Assembly: GCA_026874595.1 (NCBI GenBank)
Contig: CM049308.1
Coordinates: 78,416,124 to 78,480,123, forward strand
Reading direction: 5' to 3'
Origin: Sipunculus nudus
Taxonomy: Eukaryota; Annelida; Sipuncula; Golfingiida; Sipunculidae
DNA length: 64,000 nt
This document shows, in pieces, positions 35,387 to 50,300 of the stretch. The position numbers and the translations under genes are program-made. The notes beneath the pieces are model-generated. The model was not told the origin of the DNA. It did not search any database and saw only the letters and a list, made by a program, of their open reading frames with translations. Position 1 is the stretch's first letter. Each line of letters opens with the position of its first letter.

Positions 35387-38300
35387 CTGCAACATCAGAA
35401 TTAATACAATCATCATTGGCACTTTCCTATTTGCTTTTCTCTGACATAAATTGAGAAACTGCATTTCATCCTGATCATTAATTGCCTTTTTTTCATCTGG
35501 ATCTGAAACTCTTTTCCACAATTTTTTCACCAAACTGATAACTGAACTTGACCATTTGTAGGAAATAAATCTTCCATCATCTTATAACTCATAAGCACTA
35601 TACAAGATTTAAAATAATGTATACAACAGTGGAACCCCACCTTGTGACCTCAACATAATTTCAACTACCCCCTTAATTACGACCACCTTTCCTGGTCCTG
35701 AATATATGATTCATGTAACTTAGAATTTCACAAATGCAACCTACCCCATATTACGACCACTTTGGTCAGTCCAAAAGGTGGTTTTAAATGTGGAATTCCA
35801 CTGTATATGGTTCTAATATGAATTTCAATCGACTTTTGGACTGATTTTGGATATAAGGTTTTTTTTTACCAGTTCTGCTGGCTTAAAAAGTTCTCACTTT
35901 CAATATGAAGTTAGGACAAGCTCTGAGCGTTTTACAATGACTGAAGGTGAAGCCCTGTACTGACCTGCTTCATCAGACTCGTGTCCCTCCTGTTCCTGTT
36001 CCTGCTCGGCTGCCCGCTGAGCCTGGTAGTGCTGGCAAGTCTTCCTGATTGCCTGCAGGCTCTCCTCCAGCAGCTCCGGCATCTGCTTCGGAGGCTGGAC
36101 CGAGAACATCAGCAACAGAGCACGCACATCCTGCAGACAATGGTTCATTATTTCATAAATGGTCAAAAAAGACAGCCATCACTAGAGTTAATGAGAAACT
36201 GATTTACTGATCATGAAAAATACCAAATCCAACACCAAATGACATCTAGTAGATCAACCAATGACATATTAATATCTCATTTTGTCTTTAAAGATATTCC
36301 ACATTACTTTCAATTTCAAGGCACCAAAAATTAGAGGAGCTTATCATGTGGTAAAGTAAATATTATCCCGGACAGCAAAGATCAGCTGAAAAGAGCTAAA
36401 AGTATAGGGTCCTTTAATATTTTGAGAACCATTTCAGCAAGTTTGAACCTTACTTTATATAATTAGTATTCATCCCTACCCCGTTCAGCCTCTGCATGAT
36501 GGACATGAGGTCTCGTTCAGTCTGTACTGTCTCAAGTGCACCTTGTTCTGATGTGATCGATGCCACGATGCTGTCCAGCAGAGACTGACCCTGCTCGTTA
36601 AGCACCTGCTGATACACCTGGAATGACATTATGTATCAATTAGTCAGCACCTGCTGATACACCTGGAATGACATTATGTATCAATTAGTCAGCACCTGCT
36701 GATACACCTGCGATGACAATATGTATCAATTAGTCAGCACCTGTTGATACACCTTGAATGACAAGATAAATCAATTACTTTGTACCTGCTGATACACCTA
36801 GAATGACAATAGGTATCAATTAGTAACAACCTGCCGAACCATCAGCATTAAAATATGTCTCAATTAGTCAGCACCTGGTGATATACCTGGAATGACAATA
36901 TGTATCAATTAGTAAGCACCTGCTGATACAATTGGAATGACAATGTATTAAATTAGTCAGCACCTGCTGATACACCTGCAATGACATTTCCTTAACCCAA
37001 GAAATCGAAGTAATGTATATAAATATGATCTAATGTCAGTTTACAATCACTTGTAATTTCCTTGGTGTCAGACACAAAAATCCACACACCAAACATTTTC
37101 TTCTCATTAATTAGAGTTATGGTATACTAATAGAAAAAAAAAAAACAATATTATGCTTTCACATTTTAGCATTTACTTTAAATAGATATCCTAAAAGAGA
37201 TGCTTAAAAGGTTAGCATGAGGAAGCCCTTTGGCAGATATTCCTGACAGAAATAATTATCATTGATTAATCATTTTCTAAATCCCAGTAATAATGTAATA
37301 CCAATGACACTTAAAGAAAAGATATCCATAAAAAACGGTATTATTCCTAAAAGAAGAAAAACAAGTCATTGATACATATAAACACAGTAACATATACTAG
37401 AAAACAAAATTAAGGCACCCACACTTACCTTAGGAAAGAAATTACAGAAGAACTGATAAATGATATGTATGTTCAAGCAGCGGCGTTCATCCAGCAATAC
37501 TGCATCAACATAATCAATGAACGATGGACAGTTACACAACATCTGGATACACTGCTTGTCCACGTGTTCTGAGTGGTAGATCTCACACCAAAGCTTTGGG
37601 AACAGCGGCAGGTGGAGGGGGACACCCTCGTATGCTACCATGGCGCTCAGTGAGATGATGTCCTGGGTCAAGTTCTGCTGGTTAACTGCTACACGGACTA
37701 GAAGGTCGATAAACAGGTGGTACTGGTAGAAGTAGTCGTTCATGGCCTGGTCATACCCCTCATCCACACCCTGAAATAACAAATACTCAATACTTAAACA
37801 GATTTTACATTATTACAGCATTCTGCAAGGCAGCCTGCACTAGAGGCCTAGGAGAGGGACACTTCTGTTCTTATAAAGGCCAAGCAACAAAAGTTACAAA
37901 CAACAAGTACATTAAGCTGTATGAAAGATTAAAGAAGATAAGATATCGATGGCTCAAGAATATGAAATATTTAGATCAAGTTCACACTGATAATTCTGTT
38001 TGACCTCTGACCTTATCAATCTTTCATACTATTTATTTGTAACCTGCTTTTTTTCAAGCTCTTGTTTGATCAACAAATTTTAGCCAAAATGTTCATTTAC
38101 CAATAGCGAGGCAGTTCAATTTTGCCAATAACAAGTTCCAGACCAGGTTTGCTCTGTGATGATTTTCTACCAAACTTAAATAATGTACACATGATTGTTA
38201 AAGCCAGTTATGCACCTAACTTTTCTCTAGAACTTATGTAATATCTGGCTTAGTCTGCATACATATTAATGGACTGTATAGATATCTCCTGTTAAGAAAA

Positions 38301-41300
38301 ATTCTAATAATACCCTTGTTAGAAATGTTTTAGCTTGTTTATCTACAACCTGTTTGTAGACAAGGTATATATACAGAAGCTGACAAAAAAACTCCCATCT
38401 AACCTAAGGTGGTCTGTTTCATATATGCAGAATATGAAAGGTCACTTGTTGCAAAACACCCTTTGGCAAACTCTGGTTCATCAGACTTGCAGCCAGATGT
38501 CTTGGTTGAATGTGTTTGGATTATTTTGACAGGACCCCAAAATTTTATAAATACAAGGATATAAACAAAAAAAAAACAGCCTGTGTGCAGTGAGATTGGG
38601 GTTTTCTGGTCTATATTTATAAATGGTTCAAGGGATTATCAGGTGTAAGATACGAGAATAGGCCCCTTTAATAGATGTCAGATACGAGAATAGGCCCCTT
38701 TAATAGATGTCAGATACGAGAATAGGCCCCTTTAACAGATGTCAGATACTACAATAGGCCCCTTTAATAGATGTCAGATACGAGAATAGGCCCCTTTAAT
38801 AGATGTCAGATATCAGAATAGGTCCCTTTAAGCTCCCAAGTTACCTTTGGTGCCTCCATCTGACTGCTCAGTAAGAACATCTGGAACTGTGGTCGTGGTG
38901 GCCTGATGTTGGCTTTAGATGGAACAGGTTTCTGACCTCGTTTGGGAAAATAAGGCCCAGAGGCCACTGGAAAAATTAACAAAACATCATATTTATACCT
39001 GAATGCTGTATGCAATACACCATGGTGTTCATATACAATATAATATCTTGAGTGGTACTGTGCAGCTTTACACAATGTGACAACTATCCATCGGTTTTTA
39101 AGTGTTGTTTAAAAGGACATTTTAAAGGCATAAAAACATGGTTTGTTAAATTTAACACGCACATGATAGAATAGAATCATGGCCTATTGGTGGCACTGTA
39201 TACTGAGTGAATATGGAGGTATCCATGCTATAAGAAAGACATGAATTTATTAAGCCTTCTTGATTTCAGATTTCTGCATTTAATCACATAGTCAGGGTAT
39301 CGAATGAGAGTTTAAAGTTATCAAACGAAATAAATGAGAACTAACATACAGCAATCTGGATTCTTCTCTGTTTGTTACAAGATGACAGTGTGACCCAAAC
39401 TTCACATCTGATGTTGACTTTTGTTTTAATATTAGAGAAAATTTCATCCATGCAGCAGTAAAAAGTATTTATTTTTTTTTGGTAAGTAACCAATTAATTT
39501 AGCTGCTGCATGTAGATTTAATTAGTTATGATTATTATACTCTTTCCTTGTTTACTGAATTAAATATATTTCTCAAGTATTTTGCAAAGTAGGTTTCTGA
39601 TTTATTGCCACTTAATTAAACCTATGACTCATTTTTTTTCATTTGCAGCTTTCCATGGCTAATAATAACACAAGTGAATGATACAGACCATACAAACATT
39701 ATTACACTCCTTGCCCAGCAGTTATACACTAAAGTCGTTCCAGATTTCTTTTACTTTAACCACTTCTTTATATAGCAAATTTTTTTGCGGTTTCACAACT
39801 ACACCTGGCAACTGGCCAAGAATTGTACTCAAACCAACTACAGTGGGATGTCAAGAGTTTAAATTTGGACTTGAACACACAAGGTGATATATCCTGCTCT
39901 TATTGGTCAGATAACATTTCTTGACCTGGGGATAGCCCTGGTGGTGAAACCCAGAGAATCTTGTTATACACAGCAGCGGTTACAGCAAAGGAGATATAGA
40001 ACGACTGTAGAGTATAACCACTGCGTGAGGAGTATAATGCATTATGTGTAATTATAAGTCTGTGAATACAGTAAGAGCAGCTCACTTGGGATGGAGTTGT
40101 CTTGGAATGTGGTGTGGCCATTGATAAGGATGGGCACTAGCAGCTGAAGACTGTCATTTTGAAATGTCAGCACCATCTCCTTTAGTACATCTGTAAAATA
40201 AAAACTAATATCTAGATTGTGCAACCCAAAATCTGGATTGTACTAATGAAATTCCAGATTGTGCAACCCAACATCTAAATTGTACAAATGAAATTCTAGA
40301 TTGAGTATAGCGATCAATGGACTGATGAAGGTTACATATCTCAAACAATCTTTAAAACAGAAACATAGTGCAGACCATGTAAAGTAATAATGAAACTGCA
40401 AACCTAAGGAAATTAAAGCAAAATTATGCAAACAAGGAGTGGACTGTGCATGGTATTATATCCTAATGAACATAAGTAAAATACAAGAAAATCCATATAG
40501 TGAAAAGCAACTGGGAAACTCTGCAAACCAATCACTGGACTGGAATCTTGAAAATCTTAAGCAGATCTGCAATCAATCTATATACTAATCATCATAAAAA
40601 CAGGCCTCTTCAAGCTGAGACATAACACTTTTACATCTGTAGATTCATACATAATCAAAACTATTAATGTCATATCAAACACATTCCCCTATATCCTTGC
40701 AAATGCTGGGTTTTGCCCATGAGCTTTGAGGCAAGGAGTGAAAAGTTAATATATAAGATTGTAAACAGCAAGTAAACACAGTATTAACACCATGATTGTG
40801 ATGAACTCACCAAGGGCTGACTGTCTGATCTCTGGAGGCATGTAAGAGTTCAGGAGGAACACTAGTTTCCTGACCAAGTCCATGCGATCCACCCAGTTAT
40901 ACAGGCAGTTCCTAACTTCTGCCACTTAAAAATAAGCACACACAGAGAATTAATAATGTGAAAGAATAATGGACATATTATACATATATTGAGACAAAAC
41001 AGAAATGTGACAGGTTAAAACTGATAAAATTCTAGGATGAAGTGTGTATTGATGCAGAGGAGTAACAAAATTTGAATAATATCAGTTCAGCATCATATAT
41101 TAAATGGTATATTGCTATATGTATGCATTACATAATTCAGACCATACCACAGCATTTCAAAATTGTCTTTAAAGATAGGTATTTTTAAGAGATAATATGA
41201 ATCTACCATATTGATATAAATGTGTGAAATAATGTCTTGTTGAGAAGGAGAACAGACATGCTGTTCTGAGTAAATCAACCAAATTATAAAACACTTAGTA

Positions 41301-44300
41301 AAACCACGAGATATCCAAAATTTTCCTCCAAGTACCATTCTGAGTCACATATAACACAATTCCAGAAGCTTGGGAGCTCTTTTCATATAAACCAAATAAT
41401 ACCTCTCTGCTCACATAACTGACGTGCCACTTTCAGGGTCGGTTGTAGGATGCCAAACAGGTCCACGATGTCACCGGTCACATGACATGCTGTTGCATTG
41501 TGGTACATCATGAACAGCGTCTGGCAGGCCTGAAAATAAGCAATCAACATTTTTACTGATATCCTTGTTCTGATTTTTCCTTTCGAGGGATCTTTAATTC
41601 ATGTAGCTTGTTCATTATATGATCCAGTGACCCAAAGAAGATAAATTTTACAGTTCCTATCACTGATACCTGAACCAAGGGGGCACCACTGGTGCAATGA
41701 AAGAGCCCATAAATAAACAAGGGATCCATGGGTAACAGCGCTCAGCTGAATGTGACAGATATAATTGTATCACCATTGTTGTATGTAGGTCTAAGATTTC
41801 ATTTTTACAAATGTAATTTTTGGTATTAATTATGTAGTTGAAAGGTATAGTAATATAGAAGTATCAGTATTTCAAATACAAGAATGTGTGTCTAAAACAT
41901 TGCACTGGGAATGACCAGATATTGTAATTTGTAGAGGAAGGAAGTGGAGCTTTGCAAGTATAAAAATACTCATTTAACTAGATATTTCTTGGCACCACAG
42001 GTGCCATAGTATCCCCAGACAATTAACCCCCCCCCCCAGCCCTTGATAAGATGCATCTAACCCTGTAAGTTTGGTGACTGTACCAACAATTTTTTTTAGT
42101 TATTTCCGTAATTTCATTTTAACATTATCGCTGGTGTGACCTTGAAAAAATGTATCAAGGTCATCCATGTTCAAATTTGACCTAGCTATTGATAAGATGC
42201 ATCAAACTTGTGTGTTTGGTGACTGTACCTCAAATTCTTACAAAGTTATTCCATTTAAACATCTTTTTAGCAAAAAAACAACATAAGGTGGTGCCACCTG
42301 TCTTCTGCTGAAAACAATGCTATCAAAGACCTTGTGTCAATTTTATTTTTGGACCAATCCATGCATCCCTCAGTCAGATATTAAAGTTTCAGCGTTGGAT
42401 CATTCCATGGATCCTTACTGAGATATTGAAGATTTTGTGTGAATTTCATCAAATATGGGAATATTCAGGGTCAAGGCCACTCTCATAGGAAAGGTCATGA
42501 CCCCACTTTATATTAACATCATCCCATAACCCATATCTTTGTATTTGCATAATATAAAAGAAATCTGTCCATTAGTTTTTGACTTATAATGCTCACAGTA
42601 CTGTCAAGTGGCAATTTTGGGGGTAATAAAAGGCTCAAAAACAAGTAAAGAATAATAGGTGGCACCACCAGTTTCTGGAACATGACAACCCTATCCATGA
42701 TCTTAGAGCAACTTGATTTTGGGATCAATCCATGCAAGATTTCTTGAAATATTTAAGATTTTGTGTGATTTTCCCCAAAATTGGACCTATTCAAGGTCAA
42801 GGACACTCTCCTAGTAAAGGTCATGACCTTATTTTTAATAGGCGTCGTCCTCTCACCCATATCTTTACATATACCAAATTTGGTAAAGATCCGTGAAATA
42901 TTTTTTGAGTTATCACCCCAACAAGATTTATATGAGGCGGCGGCGGGACAGTCATGAAAACATAGTATCTCTGACTTTGTCTCGGGATACAACAAATCAA
43001 AATAATTATGGAAAAGTTGAAAACTAATATGTTTTGGGAAGCAGTTGTTGCTGAATGGGAGCGGAAACAGAATGTCTCAAAGGTATCTATAGAGAAGAAA
43101 TGGTAGATTAAGCTATGGGAAGTTGCCATGTTTGATCTGAATTGAAGAAATGGGGATTATATAATACAGACTTAATTTCTGGTAAGTTCAAAGGAATTAT
43201 ATAGAGGAATATTTATGGTAAATATGAAGAAAACCAAATGAGTGGTTTTGATATTAGGCAGTCCTAAAGTATGAAAATAGATTTGAAATAGTAACAAATG
43301 TATTTATTTTTTCTATAAATATATTTTTTAAATTTGCAAAATAATAAATATATGAAAATAACACTTGATTCAGGATTGGAAAAGTTGTATACACTGGATC
43401 GGAAACAGCAATCAGTTAAAGAATGTAAGAAATGCAACATCTGGGGGGGGGGGGGGAGGGGGGGGGGGGAAATGGGGAGGGCAGGGTTGCCACATGTGAT
43501 TCTACATTTGTAAAAGCAGTGTTGCATCACTAATACGTTTACCCAGACAAGGCTGTAGGGTCCAGACATGGTTGGTCTGGAGGTTCAAAATGTAAATACA
43601 TTAGAGCCCCGGAAACTTCAATAACTAGAATAACTTTTAAGCTTTTACTTTCAAATTTCAGAATTTAACGGATTAAATCTATATATATACCGACTGTGAA
43701 AAGTAAATCAAATTTTCTTTCAAGAAAAAAACGTGCCATGGTCAAACTTTGGCAAAATTTAAGGTAACAATTTTATATTTTTGCCAATATTTAAAAAAAT
43801 TTAACAGATTTTGATCTAATTTTTGGTATACAATTAAATTTTGATTAATTAAAGTTGTATTACTGAAAAAAAAAGTCCCTAGCTTTAACGCTTTTTCTCT
43901 TAAGTGACCAAATATCTTTCCTGATTTTTTACAAAGTCCATTATGTTTGGGCCCATAACTTTTTAAAGTTATACAATACTGACTTAATTTCTGGCATGTA
44001 TATAGGAACTATATAGAGGAATATTTATGGTAAATATGAAGAAAACCAGATGAGTGGTTTTGATATTAGGCAGTCCTGAAGTGTATATAGATTTTTAATA
44101 AAAAATTGAGGTTTTTCCTTAAAATCTCAAAGGAATGACGTCCTATTGACTAAATTTTTGGCTTGGTTGGGGATTTTGGGACATCTAACTGTATGCCAAA
44201 TTTCAGATTCGTAGGTTCAATGGTGTCGAAACGTGCCAGTCTTACGGATGGACATCTATACGAACAGACATCCGGACGGACGACGGACAATGGACCACGA

Positions 44301-47300
44301 CTATAGCTCAGATGACATATAGTCAGCTGAGCTAAAAACAGGGGTGATTGCTTGAACACTGTTCATCTTAAATTTCATTAAAATAAGTTTAAAAATCAGC
44401 AAATGTATATTTATTGCCATGTTAACTATTAATGTTGAATGATAAAATATATACATATGAAATATATATTGATTCCAATCACTTCAGGTTCTCTCTAATC
44501 AGGCAACACCAAAAAAATTACGGTTCTATTGAGAGGGCAATTCCCCCCCTCATTTATTTTTTGTAATTTACTAATCCATACAAAATTTGTGAAATGTTCC
44601 CAAGAAGAAAGATACACAAATATCAACATAACACATTTTAAATGCTACTTTCAAAAATACATTTACGTATAGAAGTTTTGCATTATTATTAAAGAAATGG
44701 TTCCTTTAAAGGGACTATGAAAGGAGCCACTAGCAATTAGCAGCATTAATACTGCAAACTTAGTGCTAATTCACAAATTTAAAGAAATATGATCAGTGGA
44801 AAATACAGACAGCAATTCAAAATAAAATGGTTTTCTGTGGCCTAAGTCTAAATTAAGAGAAAACATAAAACTGTATTGAAAATTGCGTATATAACCTTAC
44901 CTCATGCAGCATTGGAAGGCCAGAGTGGATCACCAGGTACTGACGCTCTTCCGGAGTCACCACCAGGATCTTCAGCATCCTAGAAATACCAGGAATTCAA
45001 TTTTTTTACATCACTGTAAATGTTACTTCACTCATGATTACTGACCTTCTGACATGTAGGCAATTAATAATAACCACACACAATGTTTCATTGATCTTCA
45101 TCAATGCCAACTCCCATCTAGTGGAACCCGGCCTTGTGATCACACCACAATTGCGACCATCCAACAAGAACCACCACTTTTCTTGATCCTGATTTTGAGA
45201 TCCAGGTGAATTAGAATTTCACAAATACAGACACTCCCAAATTACAACCACTGTGGTAACTCCCATAGCTGGTCGTAATTATGGGATTCCACTTTAAGCT
45301 CATTTAAGTAAACCCTGTGTGGTAACGGGTCAGAAACACAATCCCAGTCCTAATCTGTACAGATAATACCCAACCATAATATCAGCCTTGACCTTATTTT
45401 TAATTTTATTGTTGTTGGAGGTAACTACCTCCATTTTTTTAATGCTTGCTTAACTAAGTATATGTACATCTGAAGGACTCCATTCAGGTTTCAGACTATG
45501 TGACAGGGCAGTATCACAGGCTTCCTCTCAGTTTATATCTCGGTGTTAACCAGGCCTGGTGACTACTGCACCTGCAGGCCCTGGGTGTGTAATCATTACT
45601 GGGTCATACCACCAAGGAACCCCTAAAAGGCGCACTAACTTGTGGGTGAAACACGGCCACAGGGCACAGCCTTCCAACAACACTGCAATATTTCCAAAAA
45701 AAGGACCCACTATCCAGAAGTTACCTGGCTGAGCAAACTTTGACGCAAGATGACTATACCTGTGGAATACTGAAAATAATCATTACAAAGTCCTCCATAT
45801 TAAAACTCATCAATGATAATTCCCACTTGCAGGGAGGCCTGATACCTTTTTCTTATTTAAAGTATTACGTTTCCAGCATTCAAGTCTAAGCCCTGGACTT
45901 ACTGTATCAGTGTTTGCCAGGATGACCTGGCATCCAGCCTCTGTAAATACATGTGTAGTGTGGTTCTTCTGAAATGCTGTACGGCCTTGACCTCGTCCTC
46001 GCTGCTGTCAGGGTATGATGTTGCCATTAACTGCATCATCTTGAACAACTCATCACAAGCCTGGACAAACAAATATTCATGCTCTCAGATTATTCTATAT
46101 AAGATAACACCTGATTTCCTATATTCCTATCAACATTTAGGTACTGCTGGGCAAGCTCACATAATCTAAGGCTAAACCAGCTCTTTGTACTAAGGTGTGA
46201 TGTTATTTTTCAGGATACATTTCTTTATATCACCAATCTTACTGTGACAAAATAAGATTGTTTTGAATGGAACATTATTATTACAATGCCTGCTTCTTTG
46301 CTTAATTATAATGACACTATAATAGCATTACTGCAATACAATTGATTGCATAAGGAGTGACAGCATTTGGTACATGTACTTATAAACTTTAACAAAAATG
46401 AAGTTATTTCAATAAACAGTGAAATTCCCACTGTTTACTTTTTTGTATTTGGGTATGGAGCTACACATATTTATATATTTATGTTATACATGAGCCTTAC
46501 TGCAAAGAAGTTAGTTGGGTATGGAGTAATGTTCTTGAAAGCAATGCATATTTATATAATTATGTTATAAATGAGCTTTACCACCATGAAGTTAGTTGGT
46601 ACAGATTAATGGCTACACATATCTAAATATTTAGGTAATATATGAGTCTTACTGCAGTGAAGTTAGTCGGGTAAGGAGTAATGTTTTTGAAGGCCCAGTG
46701 GATGTTCTCATGCTGAGCCATCTGACAGGTGAAAGCCCGGGACTGCTGGCAGCACATACGCAGGATACCATAGTATGCTGGCAGCATGCAGCGGTTAAAC
46801 AACACCAGCTCCTGGTCATCATGGTCAGCCCTGAGAATACGATAAATACACATCAACACAGTCTATACTGAGAAGAAAATAAAAACATTATATGATACAA
46901 TGTAATATACAGTAAAATGTATCCTTACTGATAATCAATCAACTCTAGTGTGGATTCAAAGGGCCCTCTAGTGTTCATTCTATGAATCAATGTAAACCTA
47001 AATTGTAAAAGTTGTTGATGTACTCTCTAATGTACATATAAATTATAAATATATAAACACAATACTACATATATTACTAAAAGTACATGTATGACTATAT
47101 ACTGCCAGGAGTGTTTGTTATGAGGTTTGAAAACCAGTTTCACCATTTAAAAGAAAAATTAGAATTAAAAATTTCCATTTTCACTATGAATGACTATCAA
47201 AGTATTAAATAACAACCTGAAGGATTTAAACTTGGATAAGGAAAACAAAATGCATATATTCAAATTAGTGTTGTTATCTGGAGTGAAATCAACCACTGTA

Positions 47301-50300
47301 TCAATTGGTCTCAAATGAGCAGCAAAATGTAAAAGCTGGATAGTACTGCAATCAAAGGGGATTTTGATAAATACTATAACAGTATATTTTATATGACACT
47401 TTAGTGTCATTATGAAGGAATTCAGACTTACAGTATATAGTTGAAGGCAATGTTCTTAGCCACATGCGGGTTGGTGACGATGAGTTTGACATTTTCTGGA
47501 CAGTCCACACACGCTTGATACCAGAACAGAAGCAATGCCTGCAATATAAATAACACATGATCACAGAGAAGCAACCATTTTCATAGGCTGAAGAAACTAT
47601 TGCAGTGAAACCTTGCCTAAGGACCACCTAAGTTTAGTGACCACCTCAAAAGTACAACCACTTTATTGAGGTCCGGTTTGTGGTTGTTGTTTTGATGTTA
47701 CACTGTACATACAAATTGTACAATAAACCCAATTTTTTCTTGCCCTGAGCAAGCATGCTGTTGTCCTACAAACATACTTATTCTACTGATATCTGGATAA
47801 AATTCTCAATTAGGTAGAGCATTTTGACAATGGATGTTACCTGTTTATTATGGTGTATGGCAATTGCTGGCTCTGACAATCGTGGCTGGAACAGTTGCCA
47901 AAGTTCATTGAAGTACTTGGAAAACTGTAAAAGTAAGGGAACAGGGGATAAATTTATCATCATATACAAATAAGGTGATACTTAAGTTGAAAGTTCTATT
48001 ATTGTTAAAGTCATTGTTCAACAAATGTTAATTTAGTAATAATTGGTGAACAGGAAGAAGGGAGCAAGATAGACATATGACCAGACTTTCAGATGCATAT
48101 AATTTCAGAAGTCCTCCCTCCTAAGACAGGGGACTTATTTAAAAGAGGAATAATTTTGGTCAATGTTGATCCTCAGCTCTATTAGGTAAAATTATGTGAT
48201 GGCAATAGTAATTTGTCAAAAAGTAAAAAGGCTTCTGACACAGGTATATAACAATAGTCTGTAGCACTACACATATAATCTTTTTAATACCTCTGATGCT
48301 CTCTCATGATTGGTGATAATACATATATACTGACCATTAATTTCTCCTTGCGTGATATAAGACAATAGGATAATATGGCAAAGAATGGCACCAGCTTCAT
48401 TGTTCCATGTGTCTGGGCATCTGAAACAAATCATGAAATGAGATACATCTGAAATGTTACAGGCCCACTAGGGAAATTACCTGCCAGGAAGATTTCCAAA
48501 TAGTGCGCCTCCTTAATCAAAACTAAATAATGTATTTTGTCGAATGAAATTAACAGACATACAAGGCATGAAGCATATAGATGTGTTTATTTAAAATTTG
48601 TAGGAGATTTGAATAAAAAGAGCACAGTATGTTTAATACTTCACACCCTGAATAATTTACAGACCACAGCTCATGGAAAACTACAGTTAAATTTTAAACA
48701 TTAATTTTTAAACAAGGGACCTATGGGTCACGGCGCTCAGCTGTTATATATGATTAAAAAATATGATTTAGGAATGAGGCATATGCTGGTTTGGTGTGGT
48801 AATAAATATAAGCTTTATTATGAGTTGTTGGTGTTTAGCTTTGGTATGATAATGATATTATCTTTGGAGACATGGAAGAGGATTGATTTCATTTATTTTA
48901 TTAACAAATGGAGTACTATTGTCACACAGATTTTGACTTGGCAATATAACTTATAAGCAGAACATATGATATAAGAGTTTAACTATTTATTAAAAAAAAT
49001 TACAAATATTGTCCCAAATATAATTTTTATTAAAAATAATAAGAGAATCTTATGATTTTTTAAAATGAAATATAACTGAAATGATTATTAAAATAATATT
49101 AAAGAATATATTCATGAATGCATTCATGAATACATTTTGAAAGTATTTGCACTGGTATTCATATACTTTCATTTTTACCTGAATTCCAATTCTTTATGCA
49201 AGACATTTTATAATGGAGTACATATTCATATTCGTATTTAAATACAATTGCAAAGTTTTCCCACCATTACTGGCATTTATTCAGTTTTCACCAAACAATT
49301 ATGTTGAGAATCCAGAATATACAAAATTCACACATTTAAATTATGATCAAAAGTACCTGGTTTTATGGCTTTTATTTATATTAAAAAAAAAAAAATGTAA
49401 TATATTCATTTTGGACTAATTTCACATCAATGTACACACTAGACACAGTAGGAATCTAGATTAATAATATCAACTGCATCTTTGTCTATCATTAATTTCC
49501 TTCATATGATCCCTAATGATTAGTAATGAATAATATGATTTACTTTTTTATCATTAAAATTGAACTGAAAAATACCATAGGTGACTGCATGGTGTTATTT
49601 GGAGTATGTGACATTCTATCCATCGATACAAGATTCTTTAATCATCAGTAACTGCAAGTTGATTTCCTGTTATTATAAACTAACAAATTCTTTTTTATTT
49701 TTCTTTAATTTGTTATTAAAAAACAATAAAAATGTATTCATTTATTGTTAATTGTTATTTTGTTGGTTAAAACTACTAGATGAGTTGGGTTGGACACCTG
49801 GATCAACTGTGGCTGGCCATAAGCTGCCTACCTGCAACAGTGTATGGCTCGCCTCAAGCATGCATAATTTGCTGAAAGTTCAACAAGGTCAACATACAGG
49901 TGACTCAAGAGAGGCTGGAGAGGGTTAAGGTCTGACATGGTCTCATAAGAACATTAATAAAAGCTACAATTTTTGGCCAATTTCTTTCAGCTTTCTAAAG
50001 TAAAAAGCTGAAATCCTTGTGTGCATGATATGAAAATTATATCAACTGTGCTCACAGGAAACAAATGTGCCATGGTCAAAGTTGGGCAAAATTTAAGGTA
50101 CTTATTTTATATTTATACTAATAACATATAAAATTTGAAAAATTCAGGACTAATTTGGGGTATTCAATTGAATTTTGATTAAATAATGTTACATCCCTGG
50201 CAAAAAAACTCTAGCTTCAGCAATCCCCTTGTTAAGGGAGTAAATATATTTCTTGATTTTTTACATAGTGCATTATGTTTGGGCCCATAACTTAAAACAA

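Noticed and set aside
35173-35454. Plus-strand ORFs opposite USP34 exon 23
   Set aside because: They are shadows of a low-complexity coding exon; the minus frame has the orthologue motif and a correct acceptor.
36601-36998. CRISPR-like regularly spaced repeats
   Set aside because: The whole 45-bp unit repeats without unique spacers, in a eukaryotic intron; it is a plain tandem array.
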